A stretch of 64,000 nt of DNA, taken from NCBI GenBank assembly GCA_019232625.1, contig JAFANP010000052.1, positions 1 through 64,000 on the forward strand. Reading direction: 5' to 3'. Positions within the stretch are counted from its first letter, which is position 1. The number at the start of each line of letters is the position of its first letter. This stretch comes from Alphaproteobacteria bacterium. Lineage in GTDB: Bacteria; Pseudomonadota; Alphaproteobacteria; Sphingomonadales; Sphingomonadaceae. The notes under the pieces are model-generated. The model made no database searches. It was not told the DNA's origin and was given only the letters and a program-made list of their open reading frames with translations. Position numbers and translations under genes: made by a program. Shown piece by piece: positions 41,531 to 51,017 of this stretch.

Positions 41531-43180
41531 TCAGAAGCTGTACCTGAGCCCGACCAGGATCGAGGCGGCGGTGCTGTCGAAATCGCCCGCCTGGGTGGTG
41601 TAGACCCCCGCCGAGACGGTGCCCTGCAGGCGGTCGCGGTAGAGGCTGCGATAGTAGGTGCCGGTGACTCCGGTGGTGAAGCTGCCGTCGCTGCCCGCGA
41701 CGCCGCTGTCGTACCAGGCGGCATAAGCGTCGAAGTCGACGCCGGAGGTCCGCGTCAGGCGCCGCGACAGGGTGGCGTTGAGGTCGAAGCTCTGGTCGGT
41801 GACGCCGTGGAGGACGAAGTCGGCTCCCGGAGGCGCGAAGTAGCGGCGGTTGGCATAGCCGGCGCCGATGCCGTAGCTCCACACCCCGCGCCCGCCGGAG
41901 AGGCGGATTTCCGCCCCGCGGTTGCGGAAGTTGAAATTGTCGACCGACTGGAGGGCGTCGTCGAAGCAGGCGCCGGCGCCGGCCTCGGCGCCGAAGATGC
42001 AGCCGCCGCCCGGGCCGCCGATGCCGCCTATCCCGCCGATGCCGCCGCGCGGAATGCGGAAGCTGCGCGGCACGCCGGCGAGATCCGCCGTCATCAGCCG
42101 GCCGAAGCTCGACACGTTGTCGTAGACGAGCGCGGAGAGGGCGTAGCTCTCGTTGATCTTGTGTTCGAGGGAACCGGTGTAAGTGGTTCCGCCGTAACGG
42201 TGTCCGACCCGCGCCTGAAGCTCGGTGCGGGGGCTCGGCCGCCAGATCACGCCGGCATCCCAGATGAGGCCGCTCTCGTCGTAGGTGAGGAGGCGGGGCT
42301 TGGACGGATCGGAGACGACGCGGCCGTCGGGGGTGGTGACGGGGAGGCCGGCGGAGTCGCGCAGGATGTCGCGCTGCGACCCCCTGCCCTTCTCGTAGCC
42401 GGCGCCGGCGGTGAGGGCGAGGGTCGAGCCGACCGGCAGGACCACGTCGCCGCGGACATATTTGGCGTCGTAGCGGGAATCGAGCCGGTCCATGTCCTCG
42501 TGCACCCAGCCGCCGCCGACGGTCCAGCCGAAGGGCAGCTCGCCCGGCTCCATGCCGATGCTGGCGGTGGCGTTGTGGACGGTCGAGCTCTTGTAGCGCT
42601 CGGCCCGCGGCGCGCCGGCCGGAGGCGGGCCGCCGGCGAGGCTGTGGTCGTCGACATAGACGTAGCCGAGGCGATAGGCGGCGCCGATCGCGACCGGGCC
42701 GGCATGGGTGTTGAGCGTCGGCCCGGCATAGGCGCTGTAGACCTCGGCGACGTTGGGATCGTCGCCGGTCCTGAGGCCCGGCACCGGCCGGCCGATGTCG
42801 GCATGGGTGCGGGTGGCGACCGCGGCGGCGTCGAGCGCCAGCAGCCCGGGCACGGCGTCGATGTGCACCGCGGCGAGGCCGGTATGGACGTCGTCGTCGG
42901 CGAGGTCGCGGTTCCAGGCGATGCGATGCTGGTAATCGTAGGCGATGGTGGCGGTGACCCGCCGCGACTGGATGGTCGCGTCGATGCCGCCGCCGATCCC
43001 GGTATAGGTGAGCACGTCGCCGCCGTTGAAGTCGGCGGTCGCGACCTGCTGGATCTCGAGATAGGGATGGACGCTGCTGCGGGTCTGCGAGTCGCCGTCG
43101 GCGGCGAGCAGGGTCATCGCCCCGGCGAGGGCGGCGGCGCCGAGGGCGCGGCGCGGCAGGCGCTTCAGGAAGCTTTTCAT
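41531..43180 (-). CDS. TIGR03016-like PEP-CTERM system-associated outer-membrane beta-barrel protein
   Basis: Signal sequence, alternating beta-barrel pattern, C-terminal LVGLRYSF; position in XrtA locus. Confidence 0.82.
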   Translation of the reverse strand: MKSFLKRLPRRALGAAALAGAMTLLAADGDSQTRSSVHPYLEIQQVATADFNGGDVLTYTGIGGGIDATIQSRRVTATIAYDYQHRIAWNRDLADDDVHTGLAAVHIDAVPGLLALDAAAVATRTHADIGRPVPGLRTGDDPNVAEVYSAYAGPTLNTHAGPVAIGAAYRLGYVYVDDHSLAGGPPPAGAPRAERYKSSTVHNATASIGMEPGELPFGWTVGGGWVHEDMDRLDSRYDAKYVRGDVVLPVGSTLALTAGAGYEKGRGSQRDILRDSAGLPVTTPDGRVVSDPSKPRLLTYDESGLIWDAGVIWRPSPRTELQARVGHRYGGTTYTGSLEHKINESYALSALVYDNVSSFGRLMTADLAGVPRSFRIPRGGIGGIGGIGGPGGGCIFGAEAGAGACFDDALQSVDNFNFRNRGAEIRLSGGRGVWSYGIGAGYANRRYFAPPGADFVLHGVTDQSFDLNATLSRRLTRTSGVDFDAYAAWYDSGVAGSDGSFTTGVTGTYYRSLYRDRLQGTVSAGVYTTQAGDFDSTAASILVGLRYSF

Positions 43181-44145
43181 GTGCCGTATCCGTAATAGGC
43201 GCCGAAGCGGCGTCCCCCGGCGGCGAGGCCGGTGCCGTTCAGCACGAGGCTGACACGCTCACAGCCGGAGAGCAGGTCGAGCGCTTCGCGCAGCTCACCC
43301 TCCGTCGTCTTGTCCGCCCGCACCACCATCAGGAGCTGGCCGGCATGGCCGGCGAGCGCGGTGGCGGGCGAGGCCATCAGGGCCGGAGGCGAATCGAACA
43401 GGATGATGCGCCGCGGGTTCGCCTCGGCGAGGCGGGCGAGGACGCGCTGCGTCCGCTCCGAGGCGAGCAATTCGGTGACGTTGTCGACCGGGCGGCCGGC
43501 CGGCAGCAGCGACAGGCCCTTGACGTCGGTCGCGAGGACCAGGTCCTCCGGGTCGCGCGACGGGTCGGCGAGGGCGTCGACGAGCCCGCCAGCCGACTCG
43601 ACGCCGAGCGTCGAGAGTATCTCCGGCTTGGGGAAGTCGGCGTCGACGAGCAGCACCTCGAGGTCCTTCTCGCCGGCCAGCGAGAGCGCCAGGTTGAGCG
43701 CGCAGAAGGTCTTGCCGTCGTCGGGCTGGGCCGAGCAGACGAGGATGGAGCGGCGCTTCGCCTCGGGCAGCTCGGTGGCGGCGCGCAGGTTGAGGAGGAG
43801 CTGGCGCTTGACGATGCGGAACTCCTCGGCAAGCGCTCCGACCGGGGCCTCGGGCTCGATCAGCGCCGCGGCGCGCAACCGCGCCCGTTCGATGCGGACC
43901 GTTCGGGCGGCCGGCGCGGCGGCGCGGACCGCGAGCGGGCGGGGCGCGCGGGCCGGCTCGGCATCGGGTTTGCGCGCCGCCTCGGCCTGGGGCCGGGGCT
44001 GCGGCTGAGGCGCGCGGACGACTTCCGGCTGGGGCTGAACCTTGGGTTCCGGCTTGGCCGGCGGCGCGGCGGCGGGGGCGAAGCCGTAAAGCTCCGCCGC
44101 GCGCTCGATCAGGGATGCGGTCCGCAAGGGGCTGTGCTGGTTCAT
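43177..44145 (-). CDS. XrtA-associated tyrosine autokinase
   Basis: ILVCSAQPDDGKTFCALNLALSLA, VLLVDADFPKPEI, Tyr-rich C-terminus FGAYYGYGT. Confidence 0.9.
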   Translation of the reverse strand: MNQHSPLRTASLIERAAELYGFAPAAAPPAKPEPKVQPQPEVVRAPQPQPRPQAEAARKPDAEPARAPRPLAVRAAAPAARTVRIERARLRAAALIEPEAPVGALAEEFRIVKRQLLLNLRAATELPEAKRRSILVCSAQPDDGKTFCALNLALSLAGEKDLEVLLVDADFPKPEILSTLGVESAGGLVDALADPSRDPEDLVLATDVKGLSLLPAGRPVDNVTELLASERTQRVLARLAEANPRRIILFDSPPALMASPATALAGHAGQLLMVVRADKTTEGELREALDLLSGCERVSLVLNGTGLAAGGRRFGAYYGYGT

Positions 44146-44155
44146 GCTTCGTCCC

Positions 44156-45685
44156 TCACGCGACCGTGCTGCGCTGCCAGAATTCGACCGCCATCAGGAT
44201 CGCCCAGGCCGCCGCCAGGGCTCCCGTCCCGCCGGCCAGCCAGACGAGCCGCTGCCGCGCCGCCAGCCGCCGCACCGGCGTCGCCACCTCGCCGATCGCG
44301 CCGAGCACCGGGAGGCCGGTGGCGTCGGCAAGCCGGGCCTGGGTGGGGAAGGTCTTCTGGAACTGGGCGAGGACGAAGGCGGCACCCACGCCGGCCGCGA
44401 GTGCCAGAGCGAGGATTGCGCTGAGCAGCAGCGGCCGGTTCGGCGATTCGGGGACGGTGGGCTGGCTCGGCGGGTCGATCACCTTGAACTTGACCGGCTG
44501 GGTCTTGCTGTCGATGTCGGTCCTCAGGCGCACCTGCTCGCGGTCCTCGAGCAACTTGTCGTACTGGCGCTTCAGCACGTCATAGTCGCGGTTGAGCTTT
44601 GCGAGCTCGGCGGCGACGCCCGGCTCGGAGGCCTGGCGCGACACCATCTCGTTCATCTCCGCCTGCAGCTGCGCCTTGCGCGACGAGGCGGCCTGCACCT
44701 GCCCTTCCTTCTCGGCGATCAGGCTCTTCAACGACACCCAGGACGGGTTGGCCATGCCGCCCGCATTGGGGCTTTCGCGCGCCGCCAGCGGCCGCAGCCG
44801 CTCGATCTGGTTGCGCAGGGCGATGACGTCGGGATGACTGTCGGTCCAGCCGTTGGCGCGGGCGGTGGCGAGCTGGCCCTGGAGCGAGGAGAGCTGGCCG
44901 GAGATTGAACCCGCCCCCGGCCCGCCGACCCCCGGTATGGTCGGCGGGGTGCTGCCGAGCTGGCCGCGCAGGCCGGTGAGCGAGCTCTGCGCCTGGATCA
45001 GCTGCTGGTCGAGGCTCGCCATCTCGGAGCGGCCGGCGGCGAGGCGCTGCTCGATCGACCCCTCGCCGGGCAGCAGGCCCATGTAGCGCTGCTCGAACTC
45101 GACGCGGCGCTGCTCGGCGGCCTGGAGGTCGCCCTCGCGCCGCTTGAGCTCGCCGTCGAGGAAGGCGAGGCTCTGGGTCGCCTCCTCGCGGTCGCCGGTG
45201 ACGTTGCCGGCCTGGAACAGGTCGAGCAAATTCTGGACCACCGCCGCCGCGAGCTTGGCGTTCTGGGCGTTGGAGAAGCCCGATTCGCTCGCCGTCGCCT
45301 TGATCTCGAACAGATTGTCCTGCTGCTGGGTGACGGTGATCGCCTCCCTCAGCTTGGTCACCTGCGCGGCGAGATCGCGGTCGCTCGCGACGAGGCCGTT
45401 GAGGTCGGTGGCGCGGACGACCTTCTCGAGGTTGGCGGTGGAGGTCAGGGTCTGGCGGACCCGCATCAGATCGTCCTGCCGCTGCTGCGCGCCGATGCCG
45501 ACCTGGGTGGGCAGGATGGACTGCAGCTCGACCACCACCCGCGCCTTCGACTCGTACTTGTTGGGAATGAGCGCGACGGCGAGCCAGCCGGCGAGGCAGA
45601 CGCCCCAGGCGACGGCGAGCGCCAGCCAGCGGCGCCGCCACACCTGGTGGAGCGCGATCCTCAGCTGCTCGTAAAGTCCGTCCAT
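44156..45685 (-). CDS. XrtA system polysaccharide chain-length determinant (Wzz-like)
   Basis: Two terminal TM segments, coiled-coil middle, VIDPPSQPTVPESPNRPLLL. Confidence 0.9.
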   Translation of the reverse strand: MDGLYEQLRIALHQVWRRRWLALAVAWGVCLAGWLAVALIPNKYESKARVVVELQSILPTQVGIGAQQRQDDLMRVRQTLTSTANLEKVVRATDLNGLVASDRDLAAQVTKLREAITVTQQQDNLFEIKATASESGFSNAQNAKLAAAVVQNLLDLFQAGNVTGDREEATQSLAFLDGELKRREGDLQAAEQRRVEFEQRYMGLLPGEGSIEQRLAAGRSEMASLDQQLIQAQSSLTGLRGQLGSTPPTIPGVGGPGAGSISGQLSSLQGQLATARANGWTDSHPDVIALRNQIERLRPLAARESPNAGGMANPSWVSLKSLIAEKEGQVQAASSRKAQLQAEMNEMVSRQASEPGVAAELAKLNRDYDVLKRQYDKLLEDREQVRLRTDIDSKTQPVKFKVIDPPSQPTVPESPNRPLLLSAILALALAAGVGAAFVLAQFQKTFPTQARLADATGLPVLGAIGEVATPVRRLAARQRLVWLAGGTGALAAAWAILMAVEFWQRSTVA

Positions 45686-45735
45686 CGGCGACGACTATCC
45701 TTATCGGGGGGAGAGGCGGCTCGTGCCCGCGCGGC

Positions 45736-46383
45736 TCAGAACATGCTCTCCGGGATGATGATGACGTCGCCCGGCTCGAGGCGAACGTTGGCCCGCGTGT
45801 CGCCCTTCTTGAGAAGGCTGGCGATCTTCAGGTCATATTCCTTCTGCGTGCCCGTCTCCCGGTCGTGGCGGACGAGGCGCGCGCGGTTGCCCGCGGCATA
45901 TTGGGAGAGGCCGCCCACCTCGATCATCGCGTCGAGCAGAGTCATGTTGGCGCGATACGGCAAGGAGGCCGGCTTCTCGGTCGCGCCGACGATTCGGACC
46001 TGCTGGGCGAAGGTCCCCTGGAAGCCGTCGACCATCACCGACACCTGCGGGTTGTCGATATATTTGGTGAGGGCGACCTTGATGTCGTCGGCGAGCTGCG
46101 CCGGGGTCTTGCCGGCGGCCGGCATGTCGGTGATCAAGGGCGTGGTGATCATCCCGTCGGGACGCACCTGGACCTTGCCGCCAAGCTCGTTGTTGCGCCA
46201 CACGAAGATGTTGAGCTGATCGAGCGGGCCGATGATGTACTTCTCGGCGGCGACGTCGTCGCTGCTGACGAAGCTGGCGGGAGGAAGAACGTGCCCCGCG
46301 GGCCGGGCGCCGGCGCAGGCCGACAGGGCGGCGGCGCTGACGCCGAGGGCGAGGCTGAACTTGGTCTGGCTAAAAGCGCGCAT
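45736..46383 (-). CDS. XrtA/PEP-CTERM system exopolysaccharide export protein (Wza-like)
   Basis: Lipobox-like LSACAGA; YIIGPLDQLNIFVWRNNELGGKVQVRPDGMITTPLITDMPA. Confidence 0.92.
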   Translation of the reverse strand: MRAFSQTKFSLALGVSAAALSACAGARPAGHVLPPASFVSSDDVAAEKYIIGPLDQLNIFVWRNNELGGKVQVRPDGMITTPLITDMPAAGKTPAQLADDIKVALTKYIDNPQVSVMVDGFQGTFAQQVRIVGATEKPASLPYRANMTLLDAMIEVGGLSQYAAGNRARLVRHDRETGTQKEYDLKIASLLKKGDTRANVRLEPGDVIIIPESMF

Positions 46384-46560
46384 CGAGGGATCCTCTTCCA
46401 GTCGGCCAACCTCCCGCCCCAGCCCCGTCGGGCGCAATGAGGGCGGGATTTGGCTCCGCTATGCTGGGAAGAGGTAAAATTACCGTTAGGAACAACGCCC
46501 TTTCGGAGCGCGTCCCGATCCGGGACCGGCGGGATTAGAGGGGTTAACGCACCCCCACCG

Positions 46561-46629
46561 CCCCCTCCCTGCACGCGGGAGGGGGGTTAGGTCAGGCGCT
46601 CCTCCCCTCTACTCAGGGAGGGGAGTTGG
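46561..46629. repeat. Palindromic repeat, family R2, short/degenerate copy
   Basis: CCCCCTCCCTGCACGCGGGAGGGGGG...TCCCCTCTACTCAGGGAGGGGAG. Confidence 0.65.
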
Positions 46630-47860
46630 GGGCGCCGACGAGCATCTCGCGGGCCGGAGGGTGGGCGAGGAAGGCCTGGGGGCTGGCGGAGAGGCCGTAG
46701 GCGCCGGCCAGGAAGACCGCGACGAGGTCGCCGGCCTCGGCGCGCGGCGTCATGACGTCATCGGCGAGCCGGTCGAGCGGCGTGCAGAGGCAGCCGACGA
46801 GGCTCGCCTCCTCCTCGGCGGGAGCGCCGAAGCGGGTGGCGATGGCCACCGGATAGTTGCGGCGGACGACCTGGCCGAAATTGCCCGAGGCGGCGAGCTG
46901 GTGGTGCATGCCGCCGTCGGTGATGAAGAAGGTCCGGCCGCGGCTCTCCTTCCGCTCCACGATCCGCGTGAGGTAGACGCCCGCCTCGCCGACCAGCCAG
47001 CGGCCGAGCTCGATCGCGAAACGGGTCGGCCGCAGGATGAGAGGGCGCGCCGCCAGCGCCTCGCCAAGGGCGGCGCCGACCCGCTCCACGTCGAGCGGCT
47101 GCTGGCCGTGGAAATAAGGAAGGCCGAAGCCGCCGCCCAGGTTGACGAGCGGCGGCGGCGCCCCGGCTTCCCGGGCGAGCGAGGCGGCGAGCGCCACCGT
47201 CGCCCGCTGAGTCTCGACCAGCGCCTCCGCCTCGAGCGCCTGCGAGCCCGCATAGATGTGGAAGCCGCGCCAGTCGGCGCCGGCGGCGACCAGGCTGCGC
47301 ACCAAAGCGGGCACCCGCTCGGCATCCACGCCGAACGGCGTCGCCGAGCCGCCCATCCGCATGCCCGAGCCGCGTATCTCGAAATCCGGATTGACGCGCA
47401 CGGCAAGGCGCGGCCGCATCCCGATGCGCGCCGCCAGGGCGAGCGCCCGCTGCGCCTCCCCCTCGCCTTCCAGGTTGAGCGTCACCCCAGCGGCGATCGC
47501 CGCCGCCAATTCCTCGTCGCGCTTGCCCGGGCCGGCGAAGGAGACGTGCTCCGCCGCCGCTCCGGACCCGAGCGCGGCGCGCATCTCGCCTTCCGAAGCC
47601 ACGTCTAGACCATCGACCCGGCTCGCGATCCACCGCAGCAGAGGCTCATAAGGGTTTGCCTTTACGGCATAATGAAGCTGCACATCGTCGAAGGCGCGGC
47701 GGAACCGGTCGATCTGGCGGGCGACGATGCCGGGATCGTAGACGAACAAGGGCGTGCCGCCCGCTTCCTCGACCAGGGCGTCGGCGCGGCGTCCTCCGAG
47801 GAGGAGCACGCCGTCCTGCGCCGCGAAACCGTCGGGGATGGGGCCGCTCGGCTTGCTCAT
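46613..47860 (-). CDS. Pyridoxal-dependent decarboxylase, exosortase A system-associated
   Basis: GGTPLFVYDPGIVARQIDRFRRAFDDVQLHYAVKANPYEPLL, LAVRVNPDFEIRGSGMRMGG, NLGGGFGLPYF. Confidence 0.92.
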   Translation of the reverse strand: MSKPSGPIPDGFAAQDGVLLLGGRRADALVEEAGGTPLFVYDPGIVARQIDRFRRAFDDVQLHYAVKANPYEPLLRWIASRVDGLDVASEGEMRAALGSGAAAEHVSFAGPGKRDEELAAAIAAGVTLNLEGEGEAQRALALAARIGMRPRLAVRVNPDFEIRGSGMRMGGSATPFGVDAERVPALVRSLVAAGADWRGFHIYAGSQALEAEALVETQRATVALAASLAREAGAPPPLVNLGGGFGLPYFHGQQPLDVERVGAALGEALAARPLILRPTRFAIELGRWLVGEAGVYLTRIVERKESRGRTFFITDGGMHHQLAASGNFGQVVRRNYPVAIATRFGAPAEEEASLVGCLCTPLDRLADDVMTPRAEAGDLVAVFLAGAYGLSASPQAFLAHPPAREMLVGAPNSPP

Positions 47861-49377
47861 CCCATCAGCTCCCGCTTCAGCCGCTCGCGGTCGATCTTCC
47901 CGTTCGGCCCGCGCGGCAGGCTGTCGCGCCACAATATCGCCGAGGGCTGCATGAAATTGGGGAGCTCGCGCTTGAGGAAGCTCCGCAGCGCCGCTTCCTC
48001 GCCGCCGCCCCGGACGACGAGGGCGATCGCCTCTCCCAGGCGCGCGTCCGCATAGCCGAGCGCCACCGCTTCCGCCACCGTGCCGCTCGCCATCGCCGCG
48101 TCCTCGACCTCGGTGGGGCTGACTCGGTTGCCGCTGGTCTTGATCATCGCATCGTCGCGGCCGACGAAGTAGAAGAGCCCGTCCGCGTCCCGCCGCACCC
48201 GGTCGCCGGACCAGACGGCGACGCCGCCGTGACGCGATCCCGGGGGTGCGGCACGGAAGCGTTCGGCGGTGCGGGCCGGATCCTTCCAATAGCCTTGCGA
48301 GACGAGCGGGCCGGCATGGACCAGCTCGCCCTCCTCGTCCGGGCCGGTCGGCCGGCCGTCGGCGGCGACGCTCATCACCTCGGCGAAGGGAATGGCCGCG
48401 CCCATCGAATCGGGGTGGCTCTCGAGCAAAGCGGGATCGAGGGAGGTGGAGCGGAACGCCTCGGTGAGGCCGTACATCAGATGGATCTCGGCGGCCGGGA
48501 ACAGCCCGCGCATCCGCCGCACGATGGAAACCGGCAGTCGCCCGCCCGAATTGGTGAGGCGACGGAGCGAGAGGGCCGCCTTGGCCGGCCAGGGCGCCTC
48601 GATGAGCTGCACCCACAAGGGCGGCACTCCGGCAAGGGTGGTGATGCCCTGCATCTCGACGGCGCGGACGACGTCGCGCGGCGCCAGATAATCGAGCGGC
48701 ACGGCGCACGCGCCCGCCGCCCAGGTCGAGAGGAGCTGGCTCTGCCCGTAGTCGAAGCTGAGCGGCAGCACGCCGAGGACGCGGTCGGCCGGCGCGAGCC
48801 GAAGATAGGCCGCGACGCTGACCGCGCCGAGCCACAGGTTGGCGTGGCTGAGCATCACGCCCTTGGGCCGGCCGGTCGAGCCCGACGTGTAGAGCAGGGC
48901 CGCGAGCCGGTCCGGCGGCGCGGCGGATGGCGTCATGGCGTCACCCTCCTCGGCGAGAGCGGCGGCCTTGGCCTCGCCGAGCAGGGCGCAGGACCGGTCG
49001 TCCGGACGCAGCGTCGCAAGCCGCGCCTCGCCGGCGATCAGCAGCGACGCGCCGCTGTCGGCGAGGATATGCGCGACCTGGGCGCGCTTCAGCACCGGGT
49101 TGATCGGCACATGGACCAGACCCGCCCGCGCGCAGGCCAGCGGCAGGAGGCTCGCGAGGCGGGTCTTGGCGAGCCAGCTCGCCACCCGGTCGCCGGCGGC
49201 GAGGCCGCGCCCGGCGAGTCCCGCCGCGAGCCTCCCCACCGCCTGCTCCAACCCCGAATAGTCGAGCAGTCCCTCGCGGGTGAGGAGCGCCGGCGCGGCG
49301 GCCCGCCCGCGAAGGGGAAGGTGGTCGAGCGGCCTCGGCGTCGGGTCGGGTTCCTCCACGCCGGCTTCCTGCCGCAA
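47857..49377 (-). CDS. Acyl-CoA ligase (AMP-forming), exosortase A system-associated
   Basis: LLYTSGSTGRPKGVMLSHANL, HLMYGLTEAFRSTSLDP, LPRGPNGKIDRERLKREL. Confidence 0.92.
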   Translation of the reverse strand: MRQEAGVEEPDPTPRPLDHLPLRGRAAAPALLTREGLLDYSGLEQAVGRLAAGLAGRGLAAGDRVASWLAKTRLASLLPLACARAGLVHVPINPVLKRAQVAHILADSGASLLIAGEARLATLRPDDRSCALLGEAKAAALAEEGDAMTPSAAPPDRLAALLYTSGSTGRPKGVMLSHANLWLGAVSVAAYLRLAPADRVLGVLPLSFDYGQSQLLSTWAAGACAVPLDYLAPRDVVRAVEMQGITTLAGVPPLWVQLIEAPWPAKAALSLRRLTNSGGRLPVSIVRRMRGLFPAAEIHLMYGLTEAFRSTSLDPALLESHPDSMGAAIPFAEVMSVAADGRPTGPDEEGELVHAGPLVSQGYWKDPARTAERFRAAPPGSRHGGVAVWSGDRVRRDADGLFYFVGRDDAMIKTSGNRVSPTEVEDAAMASGTVAEAVALGYADARLGEAIALVVRGGGEEAALRSFLKRELPNFMQPSAILWRDSLPRGPNGKIDRERLKRELMG

Positions 49378-49455
49378 GGGCGCGGCGGAGGGAAGCGCGC
49401 TTGTCGCGCCCGCCGCCAGAGGCTAGGCGCGGCTTCAGGGCCTGGAGGGAGACGA

Positions 49456-49734
49456 ATGACCGTCGCGCTCGACGATGCGGGGGACGTGGAGCGCACGCTG
49501 CGGGCGGTGCTCGCCGACGTGCTGGGTCTCGATCCGGAGCGCGTCGCCGCGTTCGAGGCGGCGACGCCCCTGTTCGGCGCCCTTCCCGAATTCGACTCGA
49601 TGGCGGTCGCCGGGCTTCTGACCGAGCTCGAGGAGCGGCTCGGAATCCTGATCGAGGATCATGAGGTGGACGCCGACATGATGGAGACGTTCGGCGCGCT
49701 GCTCGGCTTCGCGAAGGCCAAGGTGCTGAGGTGA
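49456..49734 (+). CDS. Acyl carrier protein, exosortase A system-associated
   Basis: LFGALPEFDSMAVAGLLTELEERLGILIEDHEVDADMMETFGALL (DSM phosphopantetheine site); GGAGGGAG RBS. Confidence 0.9.
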   Translation: MTVALDDAGDVERTLRAVLADVLGLDPERVAAFEAATPLFGALPEFDSMAVAGLLTELEERLGILIEDHEVDADMMETFGALLGFAKAKVLR

Positions 49735-50840
49735 ACGCCGCCGGCGCGGTTTCCTTCGCCCTGGAGCGGCCGGACGCCGCCGCCCTCGAAGCCTGGTGGC
49801 GCGACCTCGAGGCGCGCGCCGACATCAGTTTCTATCTCTCCTGGGCGTGGATCGGGTGCTGGATCGCCGAGGCCGGCCCGCCCGACTTCGTCCTCACCGG
49901 ACGGGCGGGGGACGAGATCGTCTGCCTCGGCCTTTTGCGGAAGGGCCGCCAGGCCCGGCACGGCTTCGTCCGAAGCCGGACGCTCTGCCTGCATGAGACT
50001 GGACGTGAAGAACAGGACGTCATCTACATAGAATATAACGCTTTCCTGGCCGACCGCCGTTTCGACCCGCTGGACGCGGAGGCGATCGCCTTCCTCCGTT
50101 CGGAGGCGGCCGCGCTCGGCGGCTTCGACGAGATCCAGCTCGGCGGCTTCGCCGAGCATCGCTATGCGGCGGTCGCAGCGGCAGGGCACAGGACCCACGT
50201 CTTCGCGCTCAAGACGAGCGCGCAGGTCGACCTCGCCGCGGTGCGCGCGGCGGGCGGCGACTATCTGGCGACGCTCAGCGCCAACAGCCGCCAGCAGATC
50301 CGCCGGGCGGTCCGGTTCTACGAGGCCCGCGGTCCGCTCGCGCTCGAGGCCGCCGCGTCGGTCGGGGAGGCCAAGGCCTGGTTCGAGGCGATGGGCCTCC
50401 TCCACGAGAGGGCCTGGCGCGCGAAGGGCGAGGGCGGCGCCTGGCGCTTCCCCTTCCTCCTCGCCTTCCACCGCCGCCTGATCGACACCGCCTTTCCCGC
50501 CGGCGGGGTGGAGATCGTCCGGATCTCCTGCGGCGGCACGCCGATCGGCTACATCCACTGCCTGGTGCGTGGCGGCTGGATCGGCTCCTATCTGAGCGGC
50601 TTCGCCTACGAGGCGGACAACAAGGCGCGGCCGGGGCTCGTCAGCTTCGCCCTCTACATCCAGCACAAGCTGAAGAGCAATGCACAAGTCTTTGACTTTC
50701 TTGCCGGCGATCATCGCTACAAGACGAGCCTGGGGACGCCGGGGCCCAGGATGTACTGGTTCAGCGTCCAGGAGGATCGCTGGCAGCTGAAAGTCGAGGA
50801 TGCGCTGCGCCAGGTGAAGCGCAGGCTGCTCGGCGGCTAG
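49731..50840 (+). CDS. GNAT/BioF2-like (FemAB superfamily) acyltransferase
   Basis: LSANSRQQIRRAVRFYEARG, LHERAWRAKGEGGAW, YLSGFAYEADNKARPGLVSF; 4-nt overlap with ACP. Confidence 0.8.
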   Translation: MNAAGAVSFALERPDAAALEAWWRDLEARADISFYLSWAWIGCWIAEAGPPDFVLTGRAGDEIVCLGLLRKGRQARHGFVRSRTLCLHETGREEQDVIYIEYNAFLADRRFDPLDAEAIAFLRSEAAALGGFDEIQLGGFAEHRYAAVAAAGHRTHVFALKTSAQVDLAAVRAAGGDYLATLSANSRQQIRRAVRFYEARGPLALEAAASVGEAKAWFEAMGLLHERAWRAKGEGGAWRFPFLLAFHRRLIDTAFPAGGVEIVRISCGGTPIGYIHCLVRGGWIGSYLSGFAYEADNKARPGLVSFALYIQHKLKSNAQVFDFLAGDHRYKTSLGTPGPRMYWFSVQEDRWQLKVEDALRQVKRRLLGG

Positions 50841-50873
50841 CATCTTCCCGCGTCGAGGCGAGCCGCCGGCCGC

Positions 50874-51017
50874 CCCCCTCCCTGCACGCAGGGAGGGGTT
50901 GGGGGTGGGTGCGTATCCGGAAACGCATTGCGGGCGGAGGCCGACCCACCCCCGGCCCCTCCTGTATTCAGGGAGGGGGGTGAGGCTCGGCGCGCCCCCC
51001 CCTCCCTGCACGCAGGG
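50874..51017. repeat. Palindromic repeat, family R2, full copy plus an extra left half-unit
   Basis: CCCCCCTCCCTGCACGCAGGGAGGGG...CCCCTCCTGTATTCAGGGAGGGGGG followed by CCCCCCCTCCCTGCACGCAGGG. Confidence 0.85.

Noticed and set aside
46492-46517. GGAAC-N17-CGTC resembling an EcfG promoter on the plus strand
   Set aside because: -10 mismatch and no plus-strand gene downstream before the R2 repeat and convergent decarboxylase gene.
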